Made by a program: the position numbers and the translations under genes. The notes under the pieces are model-generated. The model was not told the origin of the DNA and did no database searches. It saw nothing but the letters and a program-made list of their open reading frames with translations. From assembly GCF_032854445.1 (NCBI RefSeq), contig NC_088300.1, positions 19,137,608 through 19,201,607 of the forward strand: a stretch of DNA of 64,000 bases, read 5' to 3'. Shown in pieces: positions 18,216-31,052 of the stretch; position 1 is the first letter of the stretch, and each line of letters begins with the position of its first letter. This DNA comes from Liolophura sinensis (taxonomy: Eukaryota; Mollusca; Polyplacophora; Chitonida; Chitonidae).

Positions 18216-19994
18216 CTGTGTATCTGTATATACATTGTTCTTTTCGATACTATTTCATCTGGTTTACCTTCGTGCAGTTTTGTCTTACTCGTTTCTCGGT
18301 AGTCCAAGGCTAAGCTCGACGTTTCTACCGTAACACACAGCTTCGGTCAAATCACCTTTCAACAGTAATCCAGCCGTTCAAACATCAGGCAAACCAAACT
18401 AACATCTGAGTTGTTTGGAATTTGCTTTTTTCAACTTCGGGCAGGATGATGGGCGGCGAAAATTTTATCCCACCCACCATTCTGTTTATAGGGCATGGAT
18501 TTTTTAACATGCAGTTTACATTCTATCATAGCACAAATATTGTGTCTATAGAGAACATTTTGTATGAAAATAAAGGCGTTGGGGTTCCCTTTAAGAATTG
18601 TATGCCCTGTAAATAGAATGTTGGGTGAAAAAGGTAGTGAGGTGGAAAAACTAAAAAAAAAATTGGAAACATGGCGGACGTTAGTTTAGTTTGCCCGATT
18701 CAAAAGTTTGTACGGCTCGACTACTGTTGAAAGATGGTTTACCGATGCCGGCTTTGGCATGTTTACAGTTAATTCCTATCTTTGAATCCGTGGATAGCAA
18801 AAATAAGGTAAGGTTCACGCCGGTTTTTTAGTGAAATTGTTTGCGTGGAAGCCCATATAACCGAAGTTGGGCTTATAGTAGGGACGTCCAGCTTAGCTTT
18901 GGGCTACCCGCTCGGTAGTTTTTTGGTGGTGCACCAAAACCTTAGCAATTTTTGGTACACCGTATTTGCACTGTCACAGCCGGCCCGCCCGTTTGTGTCT
19001 CATAGAATCGGTCTGTATATTCCTCACTCCTCAGCCAATCCTCAGATTGCCATCTCTGACAGAGTACGCGTCGTTACCTAGACACTCGATTGATCGCTCT
19101 GGGGCCCTACCACCGCCGTCTATAATATAATGCACACTCCCACCTATTTTGCGCGACATTCATTCACGTTTCTCTCCATCTCCACCAACAAAAGCAATTT
19201 CAGTGGCCGATGGTTTTGTAATTGAGCTAGCTTGAAAACTACCACTCGCCTCGAGCTTTAATTTCAGCCAAATACTTCAAGTCGACAAGTCGGTTCTGGG
19301 CAAGGGTAAGTGCGCATGTCATTTCCTGTGATCGCGGAGAGTTTCGGAGAGACTTTGCATTAAAGCGACGCCCATGTCGCCGGGAGAAGCCTGTCACTCA
19401 TCGCAGCTTGATCGGCGCGCCAGGCAAGGTACCAGCACGCACCTCCCACAACAAGGCGACGCAATCGCTGAAAGTTGTACTGAACATATCGACGGTTACA
19501 AACGGTCACAGAGTTTTAGACCTTTCCGCAGGGTTTTGTTTCGTTACAAAATGTTGTTCTGATACAGAGGATAGTCCCAAAATGATGAGGGGACAGAAGA
19601 TATACTTACCTTTCTTGACTCGCTCGGCTTTTCTTGATATCTAACGGACGCAGGTAAGGGTATTGTAGTTCCCTTTTGAAACCTATTCTTTTGCTCAGGG
19701 ATGAGTTTGTTCTGCCTTAAGCTCTTAAAGCGATTCCTTTATTCGATATAACGCTGACATTTAAAGAACTAAGAAGTTTTCTGTTAACTGAATGTCATGG
19801 TTACGTCTAATGCATGCCACACTGACGTATATATGCCCATGCGTTTTGGAGTACTTTTCTCTAATAAACTATGGAGACAATCCAATATATATTTTTAAAT
19901 AGTGTATACAAGCACTTCGAGGAAGGAATCTGGAATGTTCGGCACCTGTTGAAAGGTGTGTTGACATTAGATCAGCGTGGCAATCTAAAGGTCT
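18216..19994. other. Unassigned; possible promoter / first-exon region
   Basis: No full gene. An 'aacATGGCGGACG' context at 18671, donor-like GTAAGG at 18808, a TATAATATAAT at about 19122-19132, and donor-like sequences GGTAAGTG near 19302 and CAGGTAAGG near 19652 cluster in somewhat GC-richer sequence. The ATG frame stops after 19 codons, so no coding exon is claimed. Confidence 0.3.
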
Positions 19995-20065
19995 GCTTCG
20001 TAGTAAGATAGATCGTCGCGATATGGCTGAAATATTGCAGATGTGGCGTTAAGCCAAAATCATTC
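19995..20065 (+). mobile_element. SINE tail remnant (family 2)
   Basis: 'cgcgatatggctgaaatatt' followed by 'gtggcgttaagccaaaatca' matches the 3' end of another SINE type I associate with molluscs. Only the tail is recognisable. Confidence 0.5.
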
Positions 20066-20450
20066 ATTCAGTCATTTTAAGAGATGACAAACTGTAATAA
20101 CGGAGCTTCAATTGTACTTTTTAGTAATTTTGCTGTCTTAGCTAGGCTCTTTAAACATGTCTGCTAGCCCTATCAACAGTTGCCTATAACAGCCTGACAA
20201 CAGGCATTGTGGGTTAAGGGGCTTCCTGCCACAGCGCTTGCGCATTTTTGTTGATACTCTCAAAGCTCTCTGCTATAGACCCATCTTTGTCACAGCACCC
20301 TTAAATAACCGCTGATCTAGGGATGACTATCAGTAATAGCATAGGCATGCCGTCTCTGACTAGAAATCTGTCAACGCCTGTCGCTTCACTAAACCGTCTG
20401 TAACTGTTCCACCGATTATTGGAGCATTATACACTGCTACACCATGAAAT

Positions 20451-20732
20451 TTTATTTATTTATTTATATATTTATTTGATTGGTGTTTTACGCCGTACTC
20501 AAAAATATTTCACTGATACGACGGCGGTCGGCATTTTGGTGTGAGGAAATAGGGCAAAGCCCGGGGGAAACCAACGACCATCGACAGGTTGCTGCCAGAC
20601 CGTCCCACGTACGACTGGAGAGGAAGCCAGGATGACCTGAGCTTAAACTCGCGGAAATCGCATTGGTTAGAGGCCCCTGTGTCATTACGCTGCGCTAGCG
20701 CGCTAACCAACTGAGGCACGATTCGCCCCCAT
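20451..20732 (-). mobile_element. SINE family 1, full length, diverged subfamily
   Basis: Left end in TTTATTTATT, body with 'cggcattttggtgtgaggaa', tRNA-like head at the right. Flanked by CATGAAAT at 20443-20450 and 20733-20740. Shares 'ttggtgtgaggaaatagggc' with the copy at 22680 but not with others, so these two form a subfamily. Confidence 0.88.
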
Positions 20733-20740
20733 CATGAAAT

Positions 20741-22679
20741 CGTTGACAGGTAGACGGGTAGGTTCTGATGACATCAAATCAAAACTGTTCCTTTACATTT
20801 CATACCTTTGCACAGACTTATGTTGTGTTTTTGGAGTAACGAATGGGCCATGGAAAGAACTCTTCAACGCTTTCATGTCACATGGACATATTTTATATTT
20901 TGATGCTAATGGATATGCCCAAATCGGAGTTATTCCTCACGCTAAACTCTTAACCGTTATCATTTCTTGTCAGTTGGAAACAGAAGAAATCTTTCCAAGA
21001 ACGATGTTTTACACTTAAAATTGGCACTGATGACATCATGGCTTTTCAATTACTTTATTTCATCTGGTTGTAACTGCTACGAGAACACCTCTGTTGGCAG
21101 TAATGGTTCACGGATTAAAATTTGCAAAAAAAAATATCTTCCTCCTCAACAAGAGATGGTTAGGTACCGTAACAGAAAAGCAAACGTTAATTTGCATATG
21201 ACAGATCTCTTTCAGTTCATAGTAGATCAATCAGTTTAATACTCTGTCATTTTCAGCCATGTTAAACACAACGGGACAGTCAAAATGGCTGTACTAAAAA
21301 AACAAGCAACGGATGCTCATTTAGAGACAGTACCAAGCCACAAGTCGACATTCATCGCAATATCTCGTGTCACCACCCTTCGTCACGTTGGTGTTTATTT
21401 TTGGGATTGAGCCAATACGCCTATATGGTTACACAACTCTGACACGCCCTCTACCGGGGTAACTATGTAAACTGTCTATTTTCGGACACGATCCGTCATT
21501 TCAAGAGCAGGTGTTTGTATACCTATATTTGCCCCCTCCTCACTCATTCCGGTTACCCAGCGGAAGTTTACAGCGGGAATTCAGCACCATGCACCCAAAG
21601 TTGCATCGACGCATCTGCGCACTGGCTGAAAAACAGCTGTACGTTACGATTAATTAACTTTAGACCTGCGCGCTTATTTATTTATCTGAGCAACGCGTAG
21701 TGGAGAGGCCCATGGTGTGTTCCTGGAATCCAGAAGAAGTAGGTGAGGAATGATAGACTCTATCAAGACAGCCAACATAGTGTTAAGAGGAACTTAAATG
21801 AAGCAAAAGTTTAAATATACACCAATGTGATATCGGTTAGTGACACTTCCACAACTGGTCAACAAAGCCATCCTCAAGATAGGTCTAAAATACTCGTGAA
21901 ACCATGTTAATAAGTAGCGAAGAGATTATCTTGTCTACGTCTTTAATTTTTATAGGCTGTTTGACGCCTTTAAATATAACATTTTAATATAGGTCCTGGT
22001 CAAATTACCCAATAACGTATTAGTTTTGTTAAAGTTATTTCAGTTGTTTTTGAAACCCATACATTCAAAAAATGTGCTGTAGCACATACAGCAGGTTCGT
22101 AACTAGACCATATTCACGGGTTGATAAGCATCATGAAGGCCCAGGACTCATTATGCAAAAAACGTTTTGTGGTCTTAAAGTCCCCACCAACTGATGCATT
22201 ATCATTTTTACAGTCAGTTTAAGTGTCAGTCGCATCGACGAACGCCAGCTTTATTTTATTCTGACTCTTAATGAATAAGAAGATGGGAAAGTTGTAAAAA
22301 AAAATACACCTGGCTTTTTGCAGAAAGAGGGATTTTCAGTTTTAAAATACGAAAGATTGAGTGCCTCAGTCAATCACCTCGGACTGAGGTGTGAACATCT
22401 CAGTCAAGTGACAGGTCTCCACATCTCACCTGTCTGAAATACCAGTGTTCCTTAGTAGTTTACAGGGTGTGTTGATGGTTTCAGCCGCGTCTGGGACTTG
22501 ACTGCTTATGTTGTCCATTTGTATAAACATGTACATGTAACTAAAGTCAGTTACATTTGTCTGGAACACTCTATACGTGTTGAATAGGAATTCGAGCTGT
22601 AAGATGCTATAAAAACTTCAAAGATGACATAGACTATATGTATGTATTTATGTATGTATATGCTTTCGACATCATTGTG
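20741..22679. other. No gene seen
   Basis: Frames up to about 94 codons exist but show no domain, bias or splice context. No repeats apart from short A/T runs. Confidence 0.5.
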
Positions 22680-22898
22680 TATTTATTTATTTATTTATTT
22701 GATTGGTGTTTTACGCCGTACTCAAAAATATTTCACTTATACGACGGCGGCCAGCATTTTGGTGTGAGGAAATAGGGCAAAGCCCGGGGGAAACCAATGA
22801 CCATCGACAGGTTGCTGCAAGACCGTCCCACGTACGGCCGGAGAGGAAGCCAGGATGACCTGAGCTTGAACTCGCAGAAACCGCATTGGTTAGAGGCC
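22680..22898 (-). mobile_element. SINE family 1, 5'-truncated
   Basis: Same subfamily as 20451-20732. The head ends within the region before the A box ('ccgcattggttagaggcc') and then passes into unrelated AT-rich sequence. Confidence 0.85.
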
Positions 22899-25800
22899 AA
22901 TTTATATATATTTATATGTTTTAATGTATACTCTAAGGCTTCTATAGAATTTTCCCATTTGTACACCTTATTGGTTGAACATAAGTGGCCTTCGGCGAAC
23001 ATAACACTGTACAATGGTCCAAACAAGACTATGTTCGACCATATATTACCACTACAGCCCTATAATCATTGACAGCGGAGGAATCTCCAGATTCCCTGTC
23101 CAGTCCAGGTTGGATTTGAACCCATACCTATCTCCTCTATATCTGTGTTTGTAGCTGTTTATTGTAACTACCATGGTAACAGGTCTGTATTACATAAGCG
23201 TATATAGGCATGGTAGTCACACTCACTTTAACCGTGCAACCTTGTATTATCAACCAAGTTTCATCCTATAGTTATTATATAGGCATATTGGGTCAACAAT
23301 GAAACGAATTAGAAGTTTAATACGCACCACAACAACATGTAGTTCTTCAGATTGATGACGTCATTACGTTATAGTACACTCAAGAAAGTCCGTCAGCAAC
23401 TTGCCAAATGTCGATAGTTTACCCTGGACATTCATAAAATGATTTGTACAAGTAAGCAGTTTTTGAGTAAAACAAGAATCAAATACGTAAATATATAACA
23501 GCCAGTCGGAATTGATCGATGTCACCATTTATTTTGCTGTTGTGTTTTGAACATGTTAACGGCTCCACCTTCTGGCTATCCGTTGAATGTCAGGTAACGC
23601 GAGGCAGTATATGATGATCCACCAAACACCCAGCCTTAGACGGGGAATTGTTAGATTCCTCCGCTCTCACTGTTTGTGGGCTTTGATAGGCTACGCTTGC
23701 GGTCTTTTGCGCAGTCTACATTCGCTAAAAAAACTCACTCGTCATCCATCAACATGGTGTGCATATCTTGAACGTCACGTGTGGGAAGATTTGTCAGTAA
23801 ATTGTCAATGTCGGTAATTTTCCCCTGTTACTTCTGTTTCTTCCGCTCGTAATACAGACCGCTTTTGTTTTGAGTATGACGTTAACAAAATCAATCAAAA
23901 TCAAGTCTTCCTCTAAAATCAACTTCAGTGACAGACATTTTGTGTAAGCTCAATTTTACTGGTATTTTCACTGTGAAGAAACTTATCTTTAACTCTCCAG
24001 TAATCGGATTGTAGGTTAAGCGTATACAAAATCTCCTTCTAAACCTCTGTGCTGAGCTGGAGTTACCTAGGACATTTCTACTCTTACTTTAGGTATAGGC
24101 CCTATCTGCATTACCGCGAAGCGTTGAATCTCATTGGTCAATGCCTCGCAACTATTGGTCTCGAGACGGATTAACCCCGCCTAGGAATACATGTAGAAAC
24201 ATCCATCGGCCGAACTGAATTAGACAAATTAATGGCAGACTTGATTTATAATTACCCCTGTTGATTGAAAACGATTTTTTTTCTGGATACTGCTGCCCCC
24301 GTTGTCAAGATTCCGCCTGTAACTGACGGGACAAAATAGACAATAGATGCATACGGCTGGTAATAACGGTACCATGTTTGCGGTGTTGGTACGTTGGTGA
24401 TCGGTGCCATGTTATATAGGACCTATACGTATTTATAAAGACTTCATTAATGCCGCTATAAATCTTTCATTAAATGCTCAAAGGAAAAATAATTACGATT
24501 TGTTAATGCGAAAACTAAGTTGGAGAAAGTGGTCTTGATTAGTCCGTTGATTTATGGCCTATTTGAATTGGTCTTCCGGTAAATTGTCCGCCCAGCCAAC
24601 ACTAGCCGGTCAGTCTCTGGAGCTGCCCGCACTACAGTCACCGGAAGCAAGCACATTCAACCAGGATAATAAAGGGATGGATGATAGCTGAAACTATAAT
24701 GGTAGCCCCACTGAGGGGCAGGGCCCAAACATTGTAGCAAAAACACACATATAGCACAAGCGTAGAGACCTAATTAGCGTTGATTGTTACAAAATCATAA
24801 CTTGGATTGATGACAGTTTGGACCGGAAGTGGCGCCATTTTACCATTATCCAAGGCATCGCTAAGTGTTAACAGCCCTCTATATATAGACGGCGTGTCTG
24901 ATATGATATCGATGGGACACTTACCGCTGTGCGAGTAGCCGGACACACACTACAGGGGACAGCACTAAATTTACCATGTGTACTGTATTCATAATGACAG
25001 GATGGTTTATCTGTCATATAACTTTAAATGCCATTTTTATGATGGCTACTACATTAATGCGCTGACTTAATGAAACACTCGAACGCTACAGAAGTTTCAT
25101 ATAGTCTAGAAATAAGTGGAAATATGCTTGTCATGAAAATTTTAGATCATTATTGTTTCTGGAAACAGACAGCAAGAATTTTCAAAAACTATGTTTGTCA
25201 TACGAATAACTTGAGCTGTTGGATGTTTTGTCGAAAAGCTTCCATTCATCTCTTGTAATGAGCATAATTTACATAATTTAAAAAAACTAGCAATTCCTTT
25301 TTAAGCCTGAGGGTTTTTTTTTGCATGGTTGACATCAAGACGATCAAGGTCGTGGAAATCTCTCCGAAACTGACCTTCTAAGCGTTGTTTAAACGTTGTT
25401 CATATGGAATTAGAAGACAATATAGTATAAGTACCGCTGTGCTTACCTGTTTATAAAGCAAAGGGCATAAACCACATCAGTGTGTTTTTATCTTGTGCCA
25501 AGGTAACAGGATAAAGGTATCGAGAAGAAGTTTAAACCGTGGCTTGATGTAACTCATTCATTAAGCTTTCTTGTAAACATTCTGTTATGCCTTTTGGTTA
25601 GCTGTCACTAGGGTTTATGGCAATCCCTGTCAGGCTCGTTCGGTTTGATCTGAATTTAGACGATTTCTGCAGAAGCGAATCCCATCTGTCTGAACAACAG
25701 TCTATTGATTTTGTGTTACTTGTTTTCTAGAAAACACAAGATCCTTTAAAGAGAAACTGTCTACTTCTTAACCCTTTGATGGGATGAGAGTGGAGAAAAT

Positions 25801-26225
25801 TAAATCATTTTACCACAAGAAAAAAATGATTTAAGTCTACAACACAAGATGATTAATTGTTTTGCACAGCCAAAAAAATATAGACTTTCAAATCCCCGTT
25901 TTTATGTCTTCCATAAGCCCTATCTAATCAACTTACAAAAAGCGTGCCTTTTATTGAAGGATCAAAGGCATTGTGTGGTAATGACACAGTGTCATACTGC
26001 TCAAGGGCTACGCCATAATGTCGAATTAGATGAAAGGATGTGTCACTTTAGATTGGGACGTGGTGTCTTTAACAACGTGTTCGACTTAAGCTAGGGGCAG
26101 AGTATGCCAATGACCATGAACTTGATATTATAACACTGATCTTTGGATATAGCGTGTTAAATTCAATCTATGGCATGGGACGTCATGCATGATTATTTGG
26201 CTACGGCGTGATTATTAAAGTATAG
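22899..26225. other. No gene seen
   Basis: Unique intergenic or intronic sequence. A fragment at about 23388 (gtccgtcagcaacttgccaa) recurs in diverged form near 30655. Confidence 0.5.
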
Positions 26226-26620
26226 TCCTGAGCTTGTGTTATGACGTGTATAACAACATGTATGGTCCTGAGCTTGTGTCATGACGTGTACAACAGCATG
26301 TATAGGCCCGAACTTGTGTTATGACGTGTATAACAACATGTATGGTCCTGAGCTTGTGTCATGACGTGTATAACAGCATGAATGGTCCTGAGCTTGTGTC
26401 ATGGCGTGTACAACAGCATGTATAGGCCTGAACTTGTGACATGACGTGTATAACAGCATGTATGGCCCTAAGCTTGTGACATGACGTGTATAACAGCATG
26501 TATGGCCCTGAGCTTGTGACATGACGTGTGTGACAACATGCATGGTCCTGAGCTTTTGACATGCCGTGTATAACAGCATGTATGGTCAAGAGCTTGTGAT
26601 ATGGCGTGTATAAAAGCGAC
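26226..26620. repeat. 40-bp minisatellite, 10 copies
   Basis: Unit 'tcctgagcttgtgttatgac' plus 'gtgtataacaacatgtatgg', starting every 40 bases from 26226. Because 40 is not a multiple of three and the - strand unit lacks stops, all three - strand frames stay open for about 80 codons. These are artefacts of the repeat. Confidence 0.95.
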
Positions 26621-27640
26621 TATGACATTGAATTGGGGGAACGACTCAGCATGTGTTTCCCTTAACGCTAAACTGGATGCCGTGCAATGTGCTGTTCTCC
26701 GGATATGCACATGGAGTTTGAGGACGACACCACTCCATGTGCTTCAGGTACTCTGTAATGAATAGCCATTATACATTAGACGTCAGTTCCGTACTTTAAA
26801 ATATGTTACTAAACTGAAGTCTGCCACTGGAAATTCGGCCTCTGCTGTTTTAGAGGCATGTGTATATGATGTCTTATATGTCTTTAAGCTCCGGGGAAAT
26901 AATATCTCCCAGAGATCTGGTGCTGACCAACTTATGCTGTATTATCCTTTCGCACCCTGGTATATTTGTATCCCTAACATATCGTTTGAATTGTTGTCTT
27001 AGGTTAAGAAGCCTGACCCTTCGGACGTAAGCAGGATGTTTTTGTAATGATTACATTAAAAAAAAATTGCTCAGAGTATTTGCTGTTTTTTTCCGATGCC
27101 TCGAAATGCCCTGATACCCGTAAGTAAGCATAAGCATCCCAGAACTTAATTATGGTAACAAGTCCAGGTTATCTGACTACGAGTCTGTTTACTGTGCCAA
27201 GTTAACGGGTATTCTAATGGCCCTCCAGTTTCTTAACGTGTTTAAACCATTGAAATGTGTTATATTAAGTGACTCCCTATCTGCCTTGAAATCTTTAAAA
27301 TGCCCAAATGTCATCAAATGAAAGGGAGGTTTTTCCATCAAATGTGCCCACTTGTGACCTCTCGGCTTGTGCAGATTCCTACTAGACGGGCCGATGTTCT
27401 TGTTCACCGACTGGTCTCGGGTCATTTCCCAGTGAATTCATATCTATATACATTCAATCAGTATAACACAGGTCTTTGTGAGACCTGTTTAGTAGAAGAT
27501 TCCATCTCACACCTGTTATTTCATCGCAAAACCTACAATAACGCAAGGAAACTTTTTTTGCAGATCTAATTAAAGGTGGGGTTAACTAACCCTTCCTTGG
27601 AAACTGTGTTCAGATCGTTACATAATGAAAGCCTACAGGC
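26621..27640 (+). mobile_element. Non-LTR retrotransposon 3' fragment (RT end, RNase H, zinc knuckle)
   Basis: Segment 26650-27040 reads KLDAVQCAVLRICTWSLRTT ... PLYIRRQFRTLKYVTKLKSA, the region after the reverse-transcriptase core in non-LTR elements. Segment 27150-27330 reads RLSDYESVYCAKLTGILMAL and CVILSDSLSALKSL, an RNase H domain in which the catalytic Glu of 'C-A-E' reads Lys. Segment 27370-27570 reads TRRADVLVHRLVSGHFPVNS then CETCLVEDSISHLLFH, the Cys/His tail. Stops (TAG after LCNE; TGA 27318) and a frame change make it dead. RNase H places it among the clades that carry this domain (I, Jockey-like, R1, LOA and relatives); I cannot choose between them. The 5' part is missing. Confidence 0.75.
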
Positions 27641-27644
27641 TATA

Positions 27645-29275
27645 TGGGTGGTCCTGGCAACACAAACGTGTGGTAAAATATCAGTCATGTTTTTGACAGA
27701 GATGGTCGGGATGATCCTGGTAACTCACACGGGTGGTAAATATCAGTCATGTTTTTGACAGAGATGGTCGGGATGGTCCTGGCAACACACATGTGTGGTA
27801 AATATCAGTCATGTTTTTGACAGAGATGGTCGGGATGATCCTGGTAACTGACACGGGTGGTAAATATCAGTCATGTTTTTGACAGAGATGGTCGGGATGG
27901 TCCTGGCAACACACACGTGTGGTAAATATCAGTCATGTTTTTGACGGAGATGGTCGGGATGGTCCTGGCAACACACACGTGTGGTAAATATCAGTCATGT
28001 TTTTGACAGAGATGGTCGGGATGATCCTGGTAACTGACACGGGTGGTAAATATCAGTCATGTTTTAACAGAGATGGTCGGGATGGTTCTGGCAACTCACA
28101 CGGTTGGTAAATATCAGTCATGTTTTTGACAGAGATGGTCGGGATGGTCCTGGCAACACACACGTGTGGTAAATATCAGTCATGTTTTTGACAGAGATGG
28201 TCGGGATGATCCTGGTAACTGACACGGGTGGTAAATATCAGTCATGTTTTTGACAGAGATGGTCGGGATGGTCCTGGCAACACACGTGTGTGGTAAATAT
28301 CAGTCATGTTTTTGACAGAGATGGTCGGGATGATCCTGGTAACTGACACGGGTGGTAAATATCAGTCATGTTTTTGACAGAGATGGTCGGGATGGTCCTG
28401 GCAACACACACGTGTGGTAAATATCAGTCATGTTTTTGACGGAGATGGTCGGGATGGTCCTGGCAACACACACGGGTGGTAAATATCAGTCATGTTTTTG
28501 ACAGAGATGGTCGGGATGATCCTGGTAACTGACACGGGTGGTAAATATCAGTCATGTTTTAACAGAGATGGTCGGGATGGTCCTGGCAACTCACACGGTT
28601 GGTAAATATCAGTCATGTTTTTGACAGAGATGGTCGGGATGGTCCTGGCAACACACACGTGTGGTAAATATCAGTCATGTTTTTGACAGAGATGGTCGGG
28701 ATGATCCTGGTAACTCACACGGGTGGTAAATATCAGTCATCTTTTGGACAGAGATGGTCGGGATGATCCTGGTAACTCACACGTGTGGTAAATATCAGTC
28801 ATGTTTTTGACAGAGATGGTCGGGATGATCCTGGTAACTCACACATGCGGTAAATATCAGTCATGTTTTTGACAGAGATGGTCGGGATGGTCCTGGTAAC
28901 TGACACGGGTGGTAAATATCAGTCATGTTTTTGACAGAGATGGTCGGGATGGTCCTGGCAACACACACGTGTGGTAAATATCAGTCATGTTTTTGACGGA
29001 GATGGTCGGGATGGTCCTGGTAACTCACACATGCGGTAAATATCAGTCATGTTTTTGACAGAGATGGTCGGGATGATCCTGGTAACTGACACGGGTGGTA
29101 AATATCAGTCATGTTTTTGACAGAGATGGTCGGGATGGTCCTGGCAACTCACACGGGTGGTAAATATCAGTCATGTTTTTGACAGAGATGGTCGGGATGG
29201 TCCTGGCAACACCCACATGTGGTAAATATCAGTCATGTTTTTTATAGTCCTGGTAACACACAGTTGGGGCAAATG
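27645..29275. repeat. 62-bp minisatellite, about 26 copies
   Basis: Units such as 'tgacagagatggtcgggatg' followed by 'tcctggcaacacacacgtgt' or 'tcctggtaactgacacgggt' and 'ggtaaatatcagtcatgttt'. Two main variants alternate, and a third carries 'tcacacggttgg'. The last unit decays at 29240-29290. The array starts directly downstream of the retrotransposon fragment. Confidence 0.97.
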
Positions 29276-29761
29276 TCAGACGTGTTTTTGAGCACCCGTT
29301 ACTTTCTTTGAACTCTGAAAAACAACCCTGATTGCTTTGGACACATTAAATGTGCGGCACCAGGAATTGACAAGAATCTCTAATCATTTAAAGCTCTCTT
29401 TTTCAGCGTGTGCCTCGTTCGGTTATATAAAGGATATATGTATAAAGGATTAAAGATTTTATAAATTGTTATCCATTGGAGATGGCAAATACTGGTTTTA
29501 TGAAATACATCCTACGCCACTTCATCTGGAACTCAATGTAACATTTGTATAGTTTTATATGTGAATGTCGTGTAGCACGTTATTCTGAATAATTGACTGA
29601 ATGATTTATAATCCGATACAATGAACAATAAATTAGATTGCCGATGTACTTATTGATAATCCGTGGTTTAAAACCTATAAATTCATACCGACAGTCAAAA
29701 GAAAAACGACATGCCCGAGTGCCCATTACTGACTCGACAGTACAGACAAAAATCAGTAAAA
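29276..29761. other. No gene seen
   Basis: AT-rich unique sequence between the 62-bp array and a SINE. Confidence 0.5.
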
Positions 29762-30140
29762 AAATATTTATTTATTTTTTTGACTGGGTTTGACGGTGGG
29801 CTCAACAATTCTTTTCAAACATATCAGGTTAGTCAGTTTTATTTTTGAAGGATACTGGGGTTCTTTGGCTAAAAATCGAGCAGGCTTTCTCACAAGTGAT
29901 GTGCAAATGTATGTCATATCGGTGGAAGGGAAGTTATCACTCATGAACTTCATGTTAGACCGCCTGAACGGCCAAACGAGCGCCATTGACCACACATTGC
30001 TACTAGGAATGCTAGAGAGTGGAAGCGTGGAAGCGGGGGAATATTGATGGTCCTCTTCCCACGGCTGGGACTGAACCAACGTCTCGTGTGCCATAGCGAT
30101 TCAATATCATACATTTTAACCACTCGGTTACGACTTCCTA
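29762..30140 (-). mobile_element. tRNA-derived SINE (family 3)
   Basis: On the - strand the head reads 'gtcgtaaccgagtggttaaa' (A box of a Ser/Leu-type tRNA) and 'gttggttcagtcccagccgt' (B box). About 300 bases of body follow, ending in AAATAAATATTTTTTT. Different from family 1. The + strand 85-codon frame inside it is incidental. Length and both boxes support a SINE. I do not know its name. Confidence 0.7.
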
Positions 30141-30702
30141 CCATTTGAACACTATTTTATAGCCCTCTGTCTATATTTATAGAACGCTGATTATCCGTGA
30201 CAATTTCCTAACAGTCTGAATTCATTATTTGTGACGTGCATTTTCAAGTTCTCTGACGTTTTTGTGAAAATAAAGACTAGATATAGATTATACTTTTTGC
30301 TGTGTGGAGAGTTAAATAAAGATATGACGTTATGGAAGCTTTTTTTGCGGGGGCGGCGAAGGGGTGGGGGAGCGATGTCACTGATGGAACCGCTGATGAA
30401 ACAAAGGCTGTCATACAGGTAAAAGAAACACAAATAGCTTTTTATAAGGGAAAGTGTCACGCTACGTTTGGCAGCTGGACCATGTCATTGATATTTGCCT
30501 TCGGCATTGGTCAATATAATGTTGCCTTATAATATTCAACATTAAATCGCTGTCACTGTTCAAGGGGAACTGATGAAAATAAGCGCTCGTGCGGACGTAT
30601 GGACAGACTTACAACGATGTAAATTTGTTGATCACTTGTCTTCTATCAAAATTCGTCAGTAATTTGCCAAAGGTTGATGGCTTACCGCGTAGGCGAATAT
30701 CC
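30141..30702. other. No gene seen
   Basis: Short G-rich patch at 30345-30370 (gcgggggcggcgaaggggtg) and otherwise unique sequence. Confidence 0.5.
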
Positions 30703-30717
30703 CTGCATGAAGTGTGA

Positions 30718-31037
30718 GTGAGTGAGTGCTTGGGGTTTAACGTCGTACTCAACAATTTTCCAGTCATATGACGACGAGGGAATCCTTAGGTTGTATGTAA
30801 TGTGCCTCCTTGTCGCAGGACGGATTTCCACCGCTCTTTTATCTAGTGCTGCTTCACTGAGACGACTTACCGAAGACAAGTAAGCCACCCCGCCCGAGCC
30901 ATTATACCGAAACGGGTCAACCAGTTGTTGCACTATCCCCTTCATGCTGAACACCAAGCGAGGAAGCCGCAACTCCCTCTTTTAAAGTCTTAGGTGTGAC
31001 TCGACTCAGGATTGATCCTGGATCTACCACTCCCGAA
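30718..31037 (-). mobile_element. SINE-like element with shared core (family 4a)
   Basis: Left end (AGTG)n then 'cttggggtttaacgtcgtac' and 'cagtcatatgacgacgaggg'; right end has a B-box-like 'ggatcaatcc' on the - strand. Flanked by CTGCATGAAGTGTG (30703-30716) and CTGCACGAAGTGTG (about 31038-31051), a 14-base target duplication with one mismatch. The interior shares 'aactggttgaccc' and the 'acctaaggattccctc' region with the + strand element at 44298. A dispersed repeat I associate with molluscs. Confidence 0.75.
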
Positions 31038-31052
31038 GCTGCACGAAGTGTG

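Noticed and set aside
19606-19625. ATACTTACCT resembling the 5' end of U1 snRNA
   Set aside because: Sequence after it does not continue like U1; on the - strand it is simply a splice-donor-like GTAAGTAT.
27645-29275. Regular spaced repeats considered as a CRISPR-like array
   Set aside because: The whole 62-bp unit repeats with no variable spacers, and the genome is eukaryotic; it is a minisatellite.
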